Virus record (IMG/VR): IMGVR_UViG_3300035682_000123
Coordinates: 1-32,410 of that record
Strand: one strand, 5' to 3'
Origin: a virus
Length of the DNA stretch: 32,410 nt
How positions within the stretch are numbered: the first letter of the stretch is position 1; each line of letters opens with the position of its first letter. Under the pieces are notes generated by a model. That model had not been told where the DNA came from and did not search any database. It saw only the letters and a list, made by a program, of their open reading frames with translations. Below are positions 8,914 to 17,192 of this stretch, one piece after another. The position numbers and the translations under genes are program-made.

Positions 8914-10119
8914 TTAGCTGCGGATAAGAAGGCCGTTTGCACGACGCTCGACAGTCCCGAAAGTGAGGGACGATGCAAGCGGTACAACGGTATCCAAGGT
9001 GCCTTCGAGAGGCTGTGCAGGGAACGCCTTCATGAACTCACCGGCGCAGTATGCGAAACGCAAGCTGTCGGAGGTCAAGAAGTAAGCGCGGTCATTCTGC
9101 GCATCTGGATCGAGACGGACTTCCAAGTCGCCGAACTTCACCGAAGTGAAGCGGGTCTGAGCCTGGCCGCCTTGAAGCAGCTGGTATTGACCCTTAGAGA
9201 CGAGGAATGCCTCAAGCTCTTCGTAGACATCGAAGCCAACGATTGCGACGTCCGGACGCTTGCGCGAGTTCCGGTAGATGTCGTTCGTTACGGTGCGGAA
9301 TGCCTGGACGATGTCTTGTGAACTACCACCAGTCTTCGCGATGGTTTCGCGAGTTGACTGCCAGTATCCCTTCTTGGCTACCTTGCCACCAACATCAGAT
9401 GCAGTGGTTTCGGTAGAGGTGTCTGCGATTGCGTACGAAATCGTGGTCGATGTGACCGCGGTCAACCGTGCTGCTGATACGTTGTATGCAGCTGGAAGGT
9501 CGAACACTGTGATAACGTCACCAACTTCGAAGAACGAGCTAGCGGTAGCAACACCAACCGTTGCAACACCAGCAGCGCGAGCGCGAGTGGTGGTTGCCTT
9601 ACGGCTGTGGTTGATTCCACCCACGGTGATGCCTGCGGTGGTATCGGAAGCGATATCGCCAATCAGCATGTCGAGTGAGTAGAGTTCACCAGAAGCCCAA
9701 TCCGAAGCCGGCTTGTGCATTTCTGCAACGATGAAGTTTGCGTGGTCAGCCGAAGCAGCCTTGATGTACTCCTCAACCAAAGCCACGATTTGCTCAGGGC
9801 CAGAGTTTTGAAGAATGTCGCGGTGCTTGATGCGGAACGGGGTGATGATCGTGTTGGCCCATTCATACACTGCCGAGCCGAGAATGTCGGCGGAAACGGC
9901 GGTGCTGTGCGTGCCAGACGCATCAGTGTATCCGGTAGCTGACAAGTCAGCCGCACGAAGCGGAACGACGAGACCGCGACCGGTCATCGACTTAGCTGAC
10001 TTTTTGAAGATTTCGAGAACAGGGTGGTCCAAAAGGACGTTGTCAACGAGAGTCTTCTCATACTTCTGAAGAGTAGAAGTGAAGAGTTGTGTGAAATTGG
10101 TATCACCTAAAATTGCCAT
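8914..10119 (-). CDS. Major capsid protein (HK97-fold expected, 401 aa)
   Basis: The 401-aa product lies directly downstream of the scaffold gene. The start MAILGDTNFTQLF at 10119 has GGAGGTAAACATC in front. An upstream ATG at 10134 lacks a ribosome site, so I reject it. The sequence has an N-arm-like helix (TSTLQKYEKTLVDNVLLDHP), a likely P-domain with a long helix (GPEQIVALVEEYIKAASADHANF) and a C-terminal A-domain-like part (DIYRNSRKRPDVAIVG). Residues about 175-245 form a beta insertion (FFEVGDVITVFDLPAAYN, then TSTTISYAIAD) that may project on the capsid surface and resembles a module in the nozzle protein. A strong UUCG hairpin follows the gene, consistent with high, separately terminated expression. 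Confidence 0.85.
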   Translation of the reverse strand: MAILGDTNFTQLFTSTLQKYEKTLVDNVLLDHPVLEIFKKSAKSMTGRGLVVPLRAADLSATGYTDASGTHSTAVSADILGSAVYEWANTIITPFRIKHRDILQNSGPEQIVALVEEYIKAASADHANFIVAEMHKPASDWASGELYSLDMLIGDIASDTTAGITVGGINHSRKATTTRARAAGVATVGVATASSFFEVGDVITVFDLPAAYNVSAARLTAVTSTTISYAIADTSTETTASDVGGKVAKKGYWQSTRETIAKTGGSSQDIVQAFRTVTNDIYRNSRKRPDVAIVGFDVYEELEAFLVSKGQYQLLQGGQAQTRFTSVKFGDLEVRLDPDAQNDRAYFLTSDSLRFAYCAGEFMKAFPAQPLEGTLDTVVPLASSLTFGTVERRANGLLIRS

Positions 10120-10185
10120 GATGTTTACCTCCAAGGTTTGTTAGTTATGGCTTTCTTTACTGGTCCAACCCGAGGAGGTCAACGT

Positions 10186-11178
10186 TTAGCGTGGAAACGA
10201 TTGCTCGTCCATCACCGCACGAATAACTGCCTGCAGATCAGAGTTGTCTGTGATAGGTGTGGCACCAGAGGCACCTGCACCTGACCGCCCAACAACCGAA
10301 GCGGCCTTCTTTTGCTTGGCACGTTCAACAGTCTTGGTTGCTGCCGCCTTCTTCTTCTGACCTTCCTCGTACTTAAGAGCCTTGTAGGCCGCCTTAAGAT
10401 TCGTAAGCTCATTTTCGTAAGCGTAGCTTGCAAGACGTGTGCGGAACGCATCACGCTGTTTGGTATTCAATTGGATACCTTCGATCTCCAGAATGTCGTC
10501 AATTTGACTTTCGTACTCAGCCATGGCCTTATCGACCTCAGCTTCGTAAGCAATCTGTTCTGCTCGAGCGTTCTCCTCTTGTTCTACCTTTGAAACCTTG
10601 CGACGCAGACCATCAACTTCAGACTCTTTGCTCCACGCAGATTTGACCTCATTGGTGATCCCAAACATTTCCAAGAACTCCTGGTCAAGCAGGTTGGCCG
10701 CAGCCAACTCCTTAATCAAAAGCGCTACAGAATGTGTAGGGTTCTCCGTGTTAGACGCAAAGTGCGCCAACACTTGCACAGGATTTTCATCCCATGCTGA
10801 GTCGAGTTGCTGGAGTGTCTGAATCGTATCCGAGAATGCGATTGCAGATTCCTGAAACTCTTCCTTCTCTGCTGCAAGAGCTTGAGCCTTACGGGTGTAG
10901 TCCGCTTGGCGCTGGTATCCGGCGAGTGCTTCTTTGAGGGAGACCTCAACGATTTCACCATCAACCTTAACCTGGTATGTTTCAGCCAGGCTTGGATCAT
11001 CTTCCTCCACCTCTTCTTCAAGGACCTCTTCCTCAACTTCCTCATCGTCGAGACCTGAAATAAGGTCATCTACAGATGTGTCTGTTGGATCTGTTTCTGG
11101 CGCTTCCTGGTTGACCGTTTCCGGTTCCACTATCGCCATTGTCTCCTGAATGATGTCAGTGAGTGATTGATTTTCCAT
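10186..11178 (-). CDS. Capsid scaffold protein (330 aa)
   Basis: This is a highly charged, helical 330-aa protein with an acidic N-terminus (EEVEEEVLEEEVEEDDPSL, about residues 50-70), long Glu/Lys/Ala coiled coil in the middle (YTRKAQALAAEKEEFQESA) and a basic C-terminus (GQKKKAAATKTVERAKQKKA). This layout is that of phage scaffold proteins, where the basic tail binds the coat protein. It directly precedes the capsid gene. The ATG at 11178 (MENQSLTDII) has a strong GGAGGTAA site; the in-frame start at 11235 has none. Element C and its hairpin lie 90-120 bases upstream, so scaffold and capsid may form their own transcript. Confidence 0.85.
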   Translation of the reverse strand: MENQSLTDIIQETMAIVEPETVNQEAPETDPTDTSVDDLISGLDDEEVEEEVLEEEVEEDDPSLAETYQVKVDGEIVEVSLKEALAGYQRQADYTRKAQALAAEKEEFQESAIAFSDTIQTLQQLDSAWDENPVQVLAHFASNTENPTHSVALLIKELAAANLLDQEFLEMFGITNEVKSAWSKESEVDGLRRKVSKVEQEENARAEQIAYEAEVDKAMAEYESQIDDILEIEGIQLNTKQRDAFRTRLASYAYENELTNLKAAYKALKYEEGQKKKAAATKTVERAKQKKAASVVGRSGAGASGATPITDNSDLQAVIRAVMDEQSFPR

Positions 11179-11267
11179 GGTATTTACCTCCAGTATCGAG
11201 TGCACATAAACCGGTTGTCCCGTAGGATCCAGCATGGCGTATTCGGGTAAGGATTAGTTTATCCTCA

Positions 11268-11302
11268 TATATAGCCGTGAGTGGGGAGGTTTATCTCCCC
11301 AC
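11268..11302 (-). promoter_or_regulatory. Late element, copy C, with extended hairpin
   Basis: Minus strand CTCCCCAC-TCA-CGGC-TATATA with the extra inverted arm GTGGGGAG, forming a perfect 8-bp hairpin (plus strand 11281-11288 and 11295-11302). It starts 2 bases after the stop of the 196-aa gene and precedes the scaffold-capsid pair. It could end the upstream transcript, start the next one, or both. Confidence 0.6.
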
Positions 11303-11304
11303 CC

Positions 11305-11895
11305 CTAGCGACGGTACAGTTTCTTAGCTGCGGAAGCGGCGGTTTCCAGGGTACCTGTCCAGCGGGGAAGCAGCTGTAAGAAGGTTTCGCGTTGATCGTT
11401 AGTCATGGGGCGCATCAGGTCTGATACCACGGAAAGGTTGTACGGCAGTTGGTCAAAGTTGTGGAGTTTCAGCCCAAGACTAGATACTGCTTTGGCCGTG
11501 TATTCTCTTGGTATTTCAGCGTCCTCTGCAAACTTCAGAGCCTTTACAACTCCGTAATTTGACAGTGCCCCAATCCTATCTCCGTACTTATCGCGCATCC
11601 TGGCGCTTATTTTTTCTGCAGCATTAGCAGCTGCGTTCCATCTATCTTGCTGCTTTGGCGTTGCTAGCCTTCCAGGTTTTGGGGAATCAAGTACTTCCAT
11701 TAGCTCTCCAGCTGTAACCTCACCAGGCTTTCCGCCTTTCCAACCCCAATCCATTCCAGGTGCCTTCTGAACCATCTTCTCAACCGCAGCCATACGTGGC
11801 GCTACAGATAGCTCACGCGCTATATCTCCCAAATCTGCCTGTGGTACTACTTTGCGCAGATCTGTAAGTATTTCCAGAAGAGGCTTTATGCTCAT
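11305..11895 (-). CDS. Hypothetical protein in portal-scaffold interval (196 aa)
   Basis: A 196-aa mostly helical protein, MSIKPLLEILTDLRKVVPQ, of unrecognised family. It starts 1 base after the stop of the zinc-ribbon gene (TAGT-ATG) and is therefore translationally coupled to the portal operon. There is no signal peptide or membrane segment. Its stop is 2 bases before a perfect 8-bp hairpin (11281-11302), so it is probably the last gene of the packaging transcript. Genes in this position in other phages encode protease or head-assembly factors, but I see no catalytic motif and do not assign one. Confidence 0.7.
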   Translation of the reverse strand: MSIKPLLEILTDLRKVVPQADLGDIARELSVAPRMAAVEKMVQKAPGMDWGWKGGKPGEVTAGELMEVLDSPKPGRLATPKQQDRWNAAANAAEKISARMRDKYGDRIGALSNYGVVKALKFAEDAEIPREYTAKAVSSLGLKLHNFDQLPYNLSVVSDLMRPMTNDQRETFLQLLPRWTGTLETAASAAKKLYRR

Positions 11896-11896
11896 A

Positions 11897-12139
11897 CTAG
11901 TCCGTCTGGTTCATCATTGCACCACAGCAAGGGCACTTCATGGACTTCTTTTCCATGGTGGCCTCAACAGTAGTTCCACAATCTGGGCATTCGTAGCTGG
12001 TGGTTTCTGACTCCTCAGACTCGTCTTCTTCCTCGTAGTCTTCGTCGGTAGCAGGTTTTTTGTAGCCCATACCTTCCTCTTTGCCTTTGCCAGCCATGAT
12101 CTCGATAGCGAGCATCTTAGGTTTGCCGTTCATTCTCAT
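11897..12139 (-). CDS. Small zinc-ribbon protein (80 aa)
   Basis: An 80-aa protein with an acidic central linker (DEDYEEEDESEESE) and a C-terminal four-cysteine zinc ribbon (YECPDCGTTVEA, then MKCPCCGAMM). The start at 12139 overlaps the portal stop in ATGA; an alternative start, MNGKPKM, lies two codons in. The CPxC pairs are clear metal ligands. Function is unknown. Small zinc ribbons between portal and scaffold genes may assist head assembly or bind nucleic acid, but that is only context. Confidence 0.75.
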   Translation of the reverse strand: MRMNGKPKMLAIEIMAGKGKEEGMGYKKPATDEDYEEEDESEESETTSYECPDCGTTVEATMEKKSMKCPCCGAMMNQTD

Positions 12140-14109
12140 AGTGCTATTCCTCCTTGGCCTGCGGCCGGTACAGGCGGGCCTCCAAGGCCAGCCAGATCTT
12201 GCATCATCGGGCTACCCATTTCTGGAGAGACCGGTTCACCTTGCCCTAACATAGACAAGAGTTCTGGTGGAAGTCCACCCATTCCTTCCATTCCTGGTGG
12301 CAAACCCATGCCACTTTGTTCGCCGGCCATACCTGCCATCTCTGGTGGTAGCCCACCTGCGGCTGGTGCGGCTTGCGGCTTAACTAGAATTTGATCTGGG
12401 TTAAGACCCATGTAGCTTAAAGCTTGACGCAACGCTGGTTCTGGATCGTATCCCATGTTGGCGATAGTTGGAACGATAATGTTCAACATCTCTAAACCTT
12501 GACGTGCGCGACTAGCTGGGTTGATAGCCTGCGTTGACCCGCCTTCGGCTTCGATAGAGAACTCTCCTTCGATGTCGTTGATAGATACTTGCAACCATTC
12601 TACAGCGCTAGGGCCAGCGATACGGATAGCTTTGCCTTCATCCAAAAACTGCTGGCACAACGCCAACATTCTGGTTCCGATCTCTCGTGCAGCCTTCTCA
12701 ACGTTAGTCATCTTGTCAAGCGAACGTGTTGTGGTAGCGCCCTCAACTGCCGCAGCAGCTGTAGCTGGAACTCTTGACGCAGATGACATCATTCCGGCTT
12801 GAAGGTCAGAGATTCCCAAGATGCGTTGCATGTAATCTTGCAACTTGTTTTCCATCACAAAGTTGTCAGCTGGTGTAGCAAGACGTGCTACAGGCTGCAA
12901 CACTTCTTGCATAGACACGTTCCCTGGCAGGTCAACCGGAATCACCTGGTCTGGACGGTTCTCTGCAAGAGCTTTGGCAAGTTCTGGTGTCAAAACTTTC
13001 TTGTTGATAAAGTACTTGTTTCCTACACGCTTCAAGTCGTTGATTTCAGCGACCATGATTTCGTTCACCATCAGCTGGATACCAGCAACGTTTTCAACGT
13101 CACCAAATCCCCATGCGGTTGAGCCGCCGTCGCTGTAGTTGCGCATATGCACATACGGTGGGTATCTGTGTGCGTACGGGATATCTCCATCAAACAGGGC
13201 TTCAGCTCCGTCGATTTGGAACACAGACAATGTACGGTCCCGCATGTCGTAAAACTCGTAAATGGTAGCGTATGCGAACGCTTCAGGAAGACCCTGGTCT
13301 TGCATTTCGTAATGGTCCATTGTGGTACGGTCAGCAAACCCTGTGTCGGCTTTAAGGTTGTCAACTGCAGACTTTCTGAACTGTGGGTTTGATTTAATCT
13401 CGTCGAGAGGCAAACGCAACCGTTGGCAGATCCAACGAGATTGGTTCATACGTCGAGCGTCAGCTGGTAGGAACATGTCGTACGGGGATACATACTCTGT
13501 GTACGGTTCATCGACTTCAACAAGCTGTTCTGTCAATGCTACAGCATCAACAATCTCGTTAACAATGTTGTCGTCCATCATCAAACCGGTTTCTTGCGCA
13601 ACTTCTGCTGCTGCAGCAACCAGGTCCTGTGTTTCGATAACAATGTCGTCGTTAGTGCGGTCAACAGTCTTTTCGCTGTATGACCAGCCAATCTTAGAAA
13701 AACCGTTACCAATGATAACCATGTCTTGTGTCATGTCGCGCAAAACAGATGTAGAGTCTGACCGTTTCCAGTAGTAGTCAAGTACAGCTTTAGCGGTAGC
13801 TCCGTTCTTTTCAACAACATCAAAATTGCCGTCAATAGGTGTTACCACAAACTTTGGGTCGCGTGCAGCGATAGAGTTGATAAGCAAAGTCAAGTGGGGC
13901 AACAACATGTTTACGGTACGAAGAAACGAGCCTGGGATCGGGAACGGCAAAATGCGGCTCAAGTCCATCTGGGTAAGTTCACGCTGGGCACCGGTACGGT
14001 ACAGGGCCTCAAGCATACGCCAGTGCTCATGAACAGGGTCCATGCGGCGCAACGCGTCGCGTATAGCAGCCTGCTTGTCTTTCAACGTATACGGTTTTCT
14101 CTTAGCCAC
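12136..14109 (-). CDS. Portal protein (657 aa)
   Basis: The 657-aa protein follows the large terminase gene with an 8-base overlap and precedes the scaffold region, the standard position of portal. Its sequence fits a podovirus/siphovirus portal: an N-terminal helical part (HEHWRMLEALYRTGAQ), a conserved-looking core (DMTQDMVIIGNGFSKIGW, YVSPYDMFLPADARRM) and a long C-terminal helix region. The last about 70 residues are a Gly/Met/Pro-rich tail (GLPPEMAGMAG) that is probably disordered. It would form the dodecameric ring at one capsid vertex through which DNA is packaged. Length and context support the call strongly; there is no single diagnostic motif. Confidence 0.85.
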   Translation of the reverse strand: MAKRKPYTLKDKQAAIRDALRRMDPVHEHWRMLEALYRTGAQRELTQMDLSRILPFPIPGSFLRTVNMLLPHLTLLINSIAARDPKFVVTPIDGNFDVVEKNGATAKAVLDYYWKRSDSTSVLRDMTQDMVIIGNGFSKIGWSYSEKTVDRTNDDIVIETQDLVAAAAEVAQETGLMMDDNIVNEIVDAVALTEQLVEVDEPYTEYVSPYDMFLPADARRMNQSRWICQRLRLPLDEIKSNPQFRKSAVDNLKADTGFADRTTMDHYEMQDQGLPEAFAYATIYEFYDMRDRTLSVFQIDGAEALFDGDIPYAHRYPPYVHMRNYSDGGSTAWGFGDVENVAGIQLMVNEIMVAEINDLKRVGNKYFINKKVLTPELAKALAENRPDQVIPVDLPGNVSMQEVLQPVARLATPADNFVMENKLQDYMQRILGISDLQAGMMSSASRVPATAAAAVEGATTTRSLDKMTNVEKAAREIGTRMLALCQQFLDEGKAIRIAGPSAVEWLQVSINDIEGEFSIEAEGGSTQAINPASRARQGLEMLNIIVPTIANMGYDPEPALRQALSYMGLNPDQILVKPQAAPAAGGLPPEMAGMAGEQSGMGLPPGMEGMGGLPPELLSMLGQGEPVSPEMGSPMMQDLAGLGGPPVPAAGQGGIAL

Positions 14110-15889
14110 GGTAACCTCTTGGTGTCTGTAAAAGTTGAGAGCCCATTACTAGCGACTCATATGCCTGAAGTTGTGCCTCTTCTGCCTCTGCGATGCGTCT
14201 ATCCCGTTCCTCTCGGAAAGAAGATAGGGTTAACGTCGTTTTGGCTCCCCAAGAAACATCCTCAACTATAGCCTCGTCTGGGGAGGCATCACTGTATTCT
14301 TCGATCAAAACCCACAAACCTATAGCCAAAGACATGACCAAGTCGTCATGGCAGCCAACATCGGCAGCGTAACGGATATTCCCGTTCGCTGTCTCTTGGG
14401 CTACGAACTGGCCAAGCTCTACACGCAGCAATGGGTGTATACCGCGAAGCATCGTCTGATTGTCTTGAGTTACAAGGTATTTGCCTAAACGGTCGATAAC
14501 AGCACGACGGCGATCTACTGTCATCGGGAACGCAAACATCCGCGCGCCACGAGAACGTTTAGCGCCGGACGCCTGGTGCATGTAAGGGTTTGGGTACTCT
14601 AAATGCTTATGGAGCTCGTTGATAGGCAAAGAGCCTTGACCACCCTGGTCTTCCACCGCGAGCTTCGCCGCCCATTCCCGACCGCTGAAAAACCTGCCCA
14701 TCTTGTCTAGGGCTGCAGCAAACTCGGTAGGATGGGTTATATTGCTGTGATAGTAGCCGACAATTTCTGGCATACCGTCATCGTCCAAAGTCATGACGTG
14801 CGCTGTAGCGTAGTCTTTCCCAACGCCTTGCGAAGGGTCAGCGCCAATCACATAGAAGCCTTTAGGGTCAGGGTCCAATGTTGCTAAATGCAAAGGGCCA
14901 GCTGGGTCATGCTCAAACGACAAAGTTCGATCATCCACCCAAGACAAATCTCCCCTAAAAGGGTAAGCTGCATACGAACTTTCTGGGGGCAAACCTACGA
15001 AACGTGGTCGGCCTGACTCGCGGAAAGCTTCCTCTTCCTGTTCAGGGTACTCTTGATAAAACCTCCAAGGCTGGTCAGCGAACTCTCTGCGCTTCAAATC
15101 ATAGCGGGAACGACATGGGGTTTTGGTGCCGGTCTCACCGCCACACCAACCACAATGTGCACCGCAACGCATAAAGGGTGAAACCATCCAAGGCTTAAAG
15201 AACGGTACAAACTGAGACTCTGCTTTCTTTGCAGCACGGTAGGTCTTAGCGAACCGGTTGTAAGCACCACGGGCTGTGCTCACAATCATCATCGAGCCAC
15301 CAGCGTCCGTTGTCGGCAGCAAGGTGCGAAGCACATCTTCTTGCAAGCTGGCCGGCTCCACAAGGGCAGCCTCGTCCCACAGTACAAACGTTGCGGTTTC
15401 ACCAGCGAACACTCCGTTAGTTGCTGGGCTGGCTTTCAAACCTGACACCATGCCGTCCATAAACTCAAACGAGATACCGTTCGAAGAGTCATTTTTGATA
15501 CTCGGCCCACGGTCCTTCATCCAGGCCGGCAAAAACTGGTAAGCCAGTCGAGCCTGGGCCAGGTTCTTGTTCGAAGACTTTTGGGTTTCAGACACAATCA
15601 GGATCGTCGCACCAGGGCGAAACAAGGCAAGCCACAAAGAGTGCGCCATACCGAGGGTAGTGAAACCAATCTGACGGGCTTTCAAAGCTATAACAAACCG
15701 GTTGACTTTAGTCAGCTCCAAAAGTTCGTTCTGGTAATCGAACAGGTGAAACTTGGTACGGCCACGAGCGTCCTCCATAGATGGGATCCACACATAGTTG
15801 TTGATGAAGTAAGATTCGTCAGCTGCACAGCGGCGCCATTCCAACTCTATCCACATGCGGCTCAGCTCTTTCTCACGTTTGCTAGTCAT
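14102..15889 (-). CDS. terL: Terminase large subunit (595 aa)
   Basis: Packaging ATPase-nuclease. The start MTSKREKELSRMW at 15889 is chosen over the in-frame ATG at 16024, which would overlap all of the upstream small gene. Visible motifs: an adapted Walker A (ALKARQIGFTT, residues 68-78), Walker B (TFVLWDEAA, D172-E173), coupling motif (IVSTA, 202-206), and RNase H-like nuclease acids D351 (VIGADPSQ), E413 (KLAVEDQGG) and D515-D516 (CHDDLVMS). Between the two domains is a four-cysteine insert (C242, C246, C249, C259) that probably binds zinc. The gene overlaps portal by 8 bases and the upstream small gene by 8 bases. Confidence 0.95.
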   Translation of the reverse strand: MTSKREKELSRMWIELEWRRCAADESYFINNYVWIPSMEDARGRTKFHLFDYQNELLELTKVNRFVIALKARQIGFTTLGMAHSLWLALFRPGATILIVSETQKSSNKNLAQARLAYQFLPAWMKDRGPSIKNDSSNGISFEFMDGMVSGLKASPATNGVFAGETATFVLWDEAALVEPASLQEDVLRTLLPTTDAGGSMMIVSTARGAYNRFAKTYRAAKKAESQFVPFFKPWMVSPFMRCGAHCGWCGGETGTKTPCRSRYDLKRREFADQPWRFYQEYPEQEEEAFRESGRPRFVGLPPESSYAAYPFRGDLSWVDDRTLSFEHDPAGPLHLATLDPDPKGFYVIGADPSQGVGKDYATAHVMTLDDDGMPEIVGYYHSNITHPTEFAAALDKMGRFFSGREWAAKLAVEDQGGQGSLPINELHKHLEYPNPYMHQASGAKRSRGARMFAFPMTVDRRRAVIDRLGKYLVTQDNQTMLRGIHPLLRVELGQFVAQETANGNIRYAADVGCHDDLVMSLAIGLWVLIEEYSDASPDEAIVEDVSWGAKTTLTLSSFREERDRRIAEAEEAQLQAYESLVMGSQLLQTPRGYRG

Positions 15890-16112
15890 TTTGAATCTCC
15901 CGTGCTTTATGTTCCGCTGGCCAGAAATCCATGTGCCACACGACACAGACGTTTTTGTCCAACCGTACCTGCTTCGCACCACACCAACACACCACAGGCA
16001 TCGTAGGATCCTCCTCCTCTTCATCCTCAGGGCGAGTCGAACCGTACCAAAACTCTAAATGCTTATCCTGACCCTCACCAGGGTTCTCGTTGAAAGCATG
16101 CAGTACAACCAT
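15882..16112 (-). CDS. Small Cys-containing protein between terminase subunits (76 aa)
   Basis: A 76-aa protein (MVVLHAFNENPGEGQ) with an acidic patch (PEDEEEEDP) and a CWC...C cluster with nearby His (VVCWCGAKQVRLDKNVCVVWH) that may bind one metal. I chose the ATG at 16112 because it overlaps the terminase small stop as TAATG; an in-frame ATG at 16133 would give 83 residues. The 3' end overlaps the large terminase start by 8 bases, so all three are coupled. No family is recognised. Confidence 0.65.
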   Translation of the reverse strand: MVVLHAFNENPGEGQDKHLEFWYGSTRPEDEEEEDPTMPVVCWCGAKQVRLDKNVCVVWHMDFWPAEHKAREIQND

Positions 16113-16603
16113 TACGGAGCCTCGCACAGCCATCCTAAGCCTCTCAGACGCTCTGCAACGAGCTCTGGGCCTATAGACACCAGAGCCTGGCTAATCAGGT
16201 CTTCTAGGTCCATACCAGTCAAATCAGAGGTCCTGCTAGCAGCCTCCTCTTCCACGAACGGCTTACCGTACGTTTTGAAATACAGTTCCAAATATTTCGG
16301 GTTGCCCGACTTGGCTCCATCAACCAGCGCAGCTTTAACAACCTGATAGTCGCCCTCATCACCAGACACAGGAACCCCTGTCCCCGCCTCGGCTACCAGG
16401 GATTTGTTGACTTGCGCTACCTCATTCAGCTCCGCCAACCGCGCCTCAAAACCAGGCATCGACTTCCAGCGACGCAACGTGCGCGTCGTCACCCCGTGAG
16501 CCTCCGCCCAAGCAACCTCTGTAGCGATCGCACCACGAGCAGACTCAGGTTTCAACATCCACAAAATAAATTCATCCCACTGTGGTTTTGCAATGTTAGA
16601 CAT
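16112..16603 (-). CDS. terS: Terminase small subunit-like protein (163 aa)
   Basis: The 163-aa protein MSNIAKPQWDEFILWML carries a helix-turn-helix (ATEVAWAEAHGVTTRTLRRW, about residues 27-46) near the N-terminus and a helical C-terminal part, and is the first gene of the leftward late operon, just ahead of the large terminase. This is the expected layout of a small terminase that recognises the packaging site. The ATG at 16603 has GGAGAAC upstream; an earlier ATG at 16729 would read through the hairpin leader and is rejected. The repeat-rich leader at 16604-16880 is a plausible recognition site. Confidence 0.8.
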   Translation of the reverse strand: MSNIAKPQWDEFILWMLKPESARGAIATEVAWAEAHGVTTRTLRRWKSMPGFEARLAELNEVAQVNKSLVAEAGTGVPVSGDEGDYQVVKAALVDGAKSGNPKYLELYFKTYGKPFVEEEAASRTSDLTGMDLEDLISQALVSIGPELVAERLRGLGWLCEAP

Positions 16604-16719
16604 AGTTCTCCGTAAAGTTAAAAGGGTATACAGCAGACAGTGCGTAGCCGAGAGCAGAATACAATGCTCACCGTTGGGGGTAAACCACCGCACCCAAGGC
16701 ACCAGCTCCTGTAACTGGT

Positions 16720-16784
16720 ATCGGCCCACCAGGGGCCGATCAGACTAACCGGATAACCGGCAACTGTATCGGCCTTAGGGCCGA
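16720..16784. repeat. Two related hairpins (TCGGCC...GGCCGA) in terS leader
   Basis: Hairpin 1 is ATCGGCCC at 16720-16727 and GGGCCGAT at 16733-16740 with a 5-base loop. Hairpin 2 is TCGGCC at 16769-16774 and GGCCGA at 16779-16784 with a 4-base loop. They share the same stem core. They would lie in the 5' untranslated RNA of the leftward late transcript or act as DNA sites for the small terminase. Confidence 0.6.
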
Positions 16785-16823
16785 CCAGGTTACCGGAGCA
16801 CCGGTGCACCGGTGTACCGGTGT
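16748..16823. repeat. Tandem octamer array ACCGGNNN
   Basis: Two units (ACCGGATA, ACCGGCAA) lie at 16748-16763 and four consecutive units (ACCGGAGC, ACCGGTGC, ACCGGTGT, ACCGGTGT) at 16792-16823. Further 8-bp-spaced ACCGGCA units lie at 17296-17310. The exact 8-bp period with a conserved ACCGG core is iteron-like. Function unknown: terminase binding, origin or operator are all possible. Confidence 0.6.
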
Positions 16824-16840
16824 CCTGACCCCTGTGTTTA

Positions 16841-16875
16841 TATATAGCCGCTAGTGGGGAGGTTTATCTCCCCAC
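16841..16875 (-). promoter_or_regulatory. Late element, copy D, with extended hairpin
   Basis: On the minus strand this reads CTCCCCAC-TAG-CGGC-TATATA. It is preceded by an inverted arm GTGGGGAG, giving a perfect 8-bp stem with a 6-base loop (plus strand 16854-16861 and 16868-16875). It is nearly identical over about 36 bases to copy C (11268-11302). It points leftward toward the terminase operon, about 240 bases upstream of terS. Confidence 0.6.
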
Positions 16876-16885
16876 CTTGCAAAGT

Positions 16886-16902
16886 CTTACCAAACCCTTA
16901 CC
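16886..16902 (+). promoter_or_regulatory. Paired CTTACC operator-like site 1
   Basis: CTTACC-AAACC-CTTACC, two copies starting exactly 11 bp apart. It sits 11 bp from the hairpin of element D in the divergent region. The same arrangement recurs at 17219, 20321 (inverted) and 21905. Confidence 0.55.
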
Positions 16903-17192
16903 AAAAGTGTCTCACGACACTCACCGGCCCACCAGAGCAGCCTGGCTGCCAGGGGCACCTGTGCCTCGTACAGTCCGTACGGTAAGGCCAGTATCGGGAC
17001 GGGGGAGTACAGCGGACACCGAGAGCGAAAAGTCCGCTCAAAGGATCATCAGTGTCCTCTGTAAACCCTTACAATGTCCGTAGGTGCGAGAACCGATGTC
17101 CGACGTCAAAAATGACCAAAAAATACCGCTCAGCTAGATAAAATAGCACGCCCGCCTTCACGGGGGGGAGCTGGGGGTGGTGGCTGGTGTTG

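Noticed and set aside
16877-17083. ORF MQSLTKPLPK in the divergent region
   Set aside because: No ribosome site; it overlaps paired CTTACC site 1 and the palindrome-like site.
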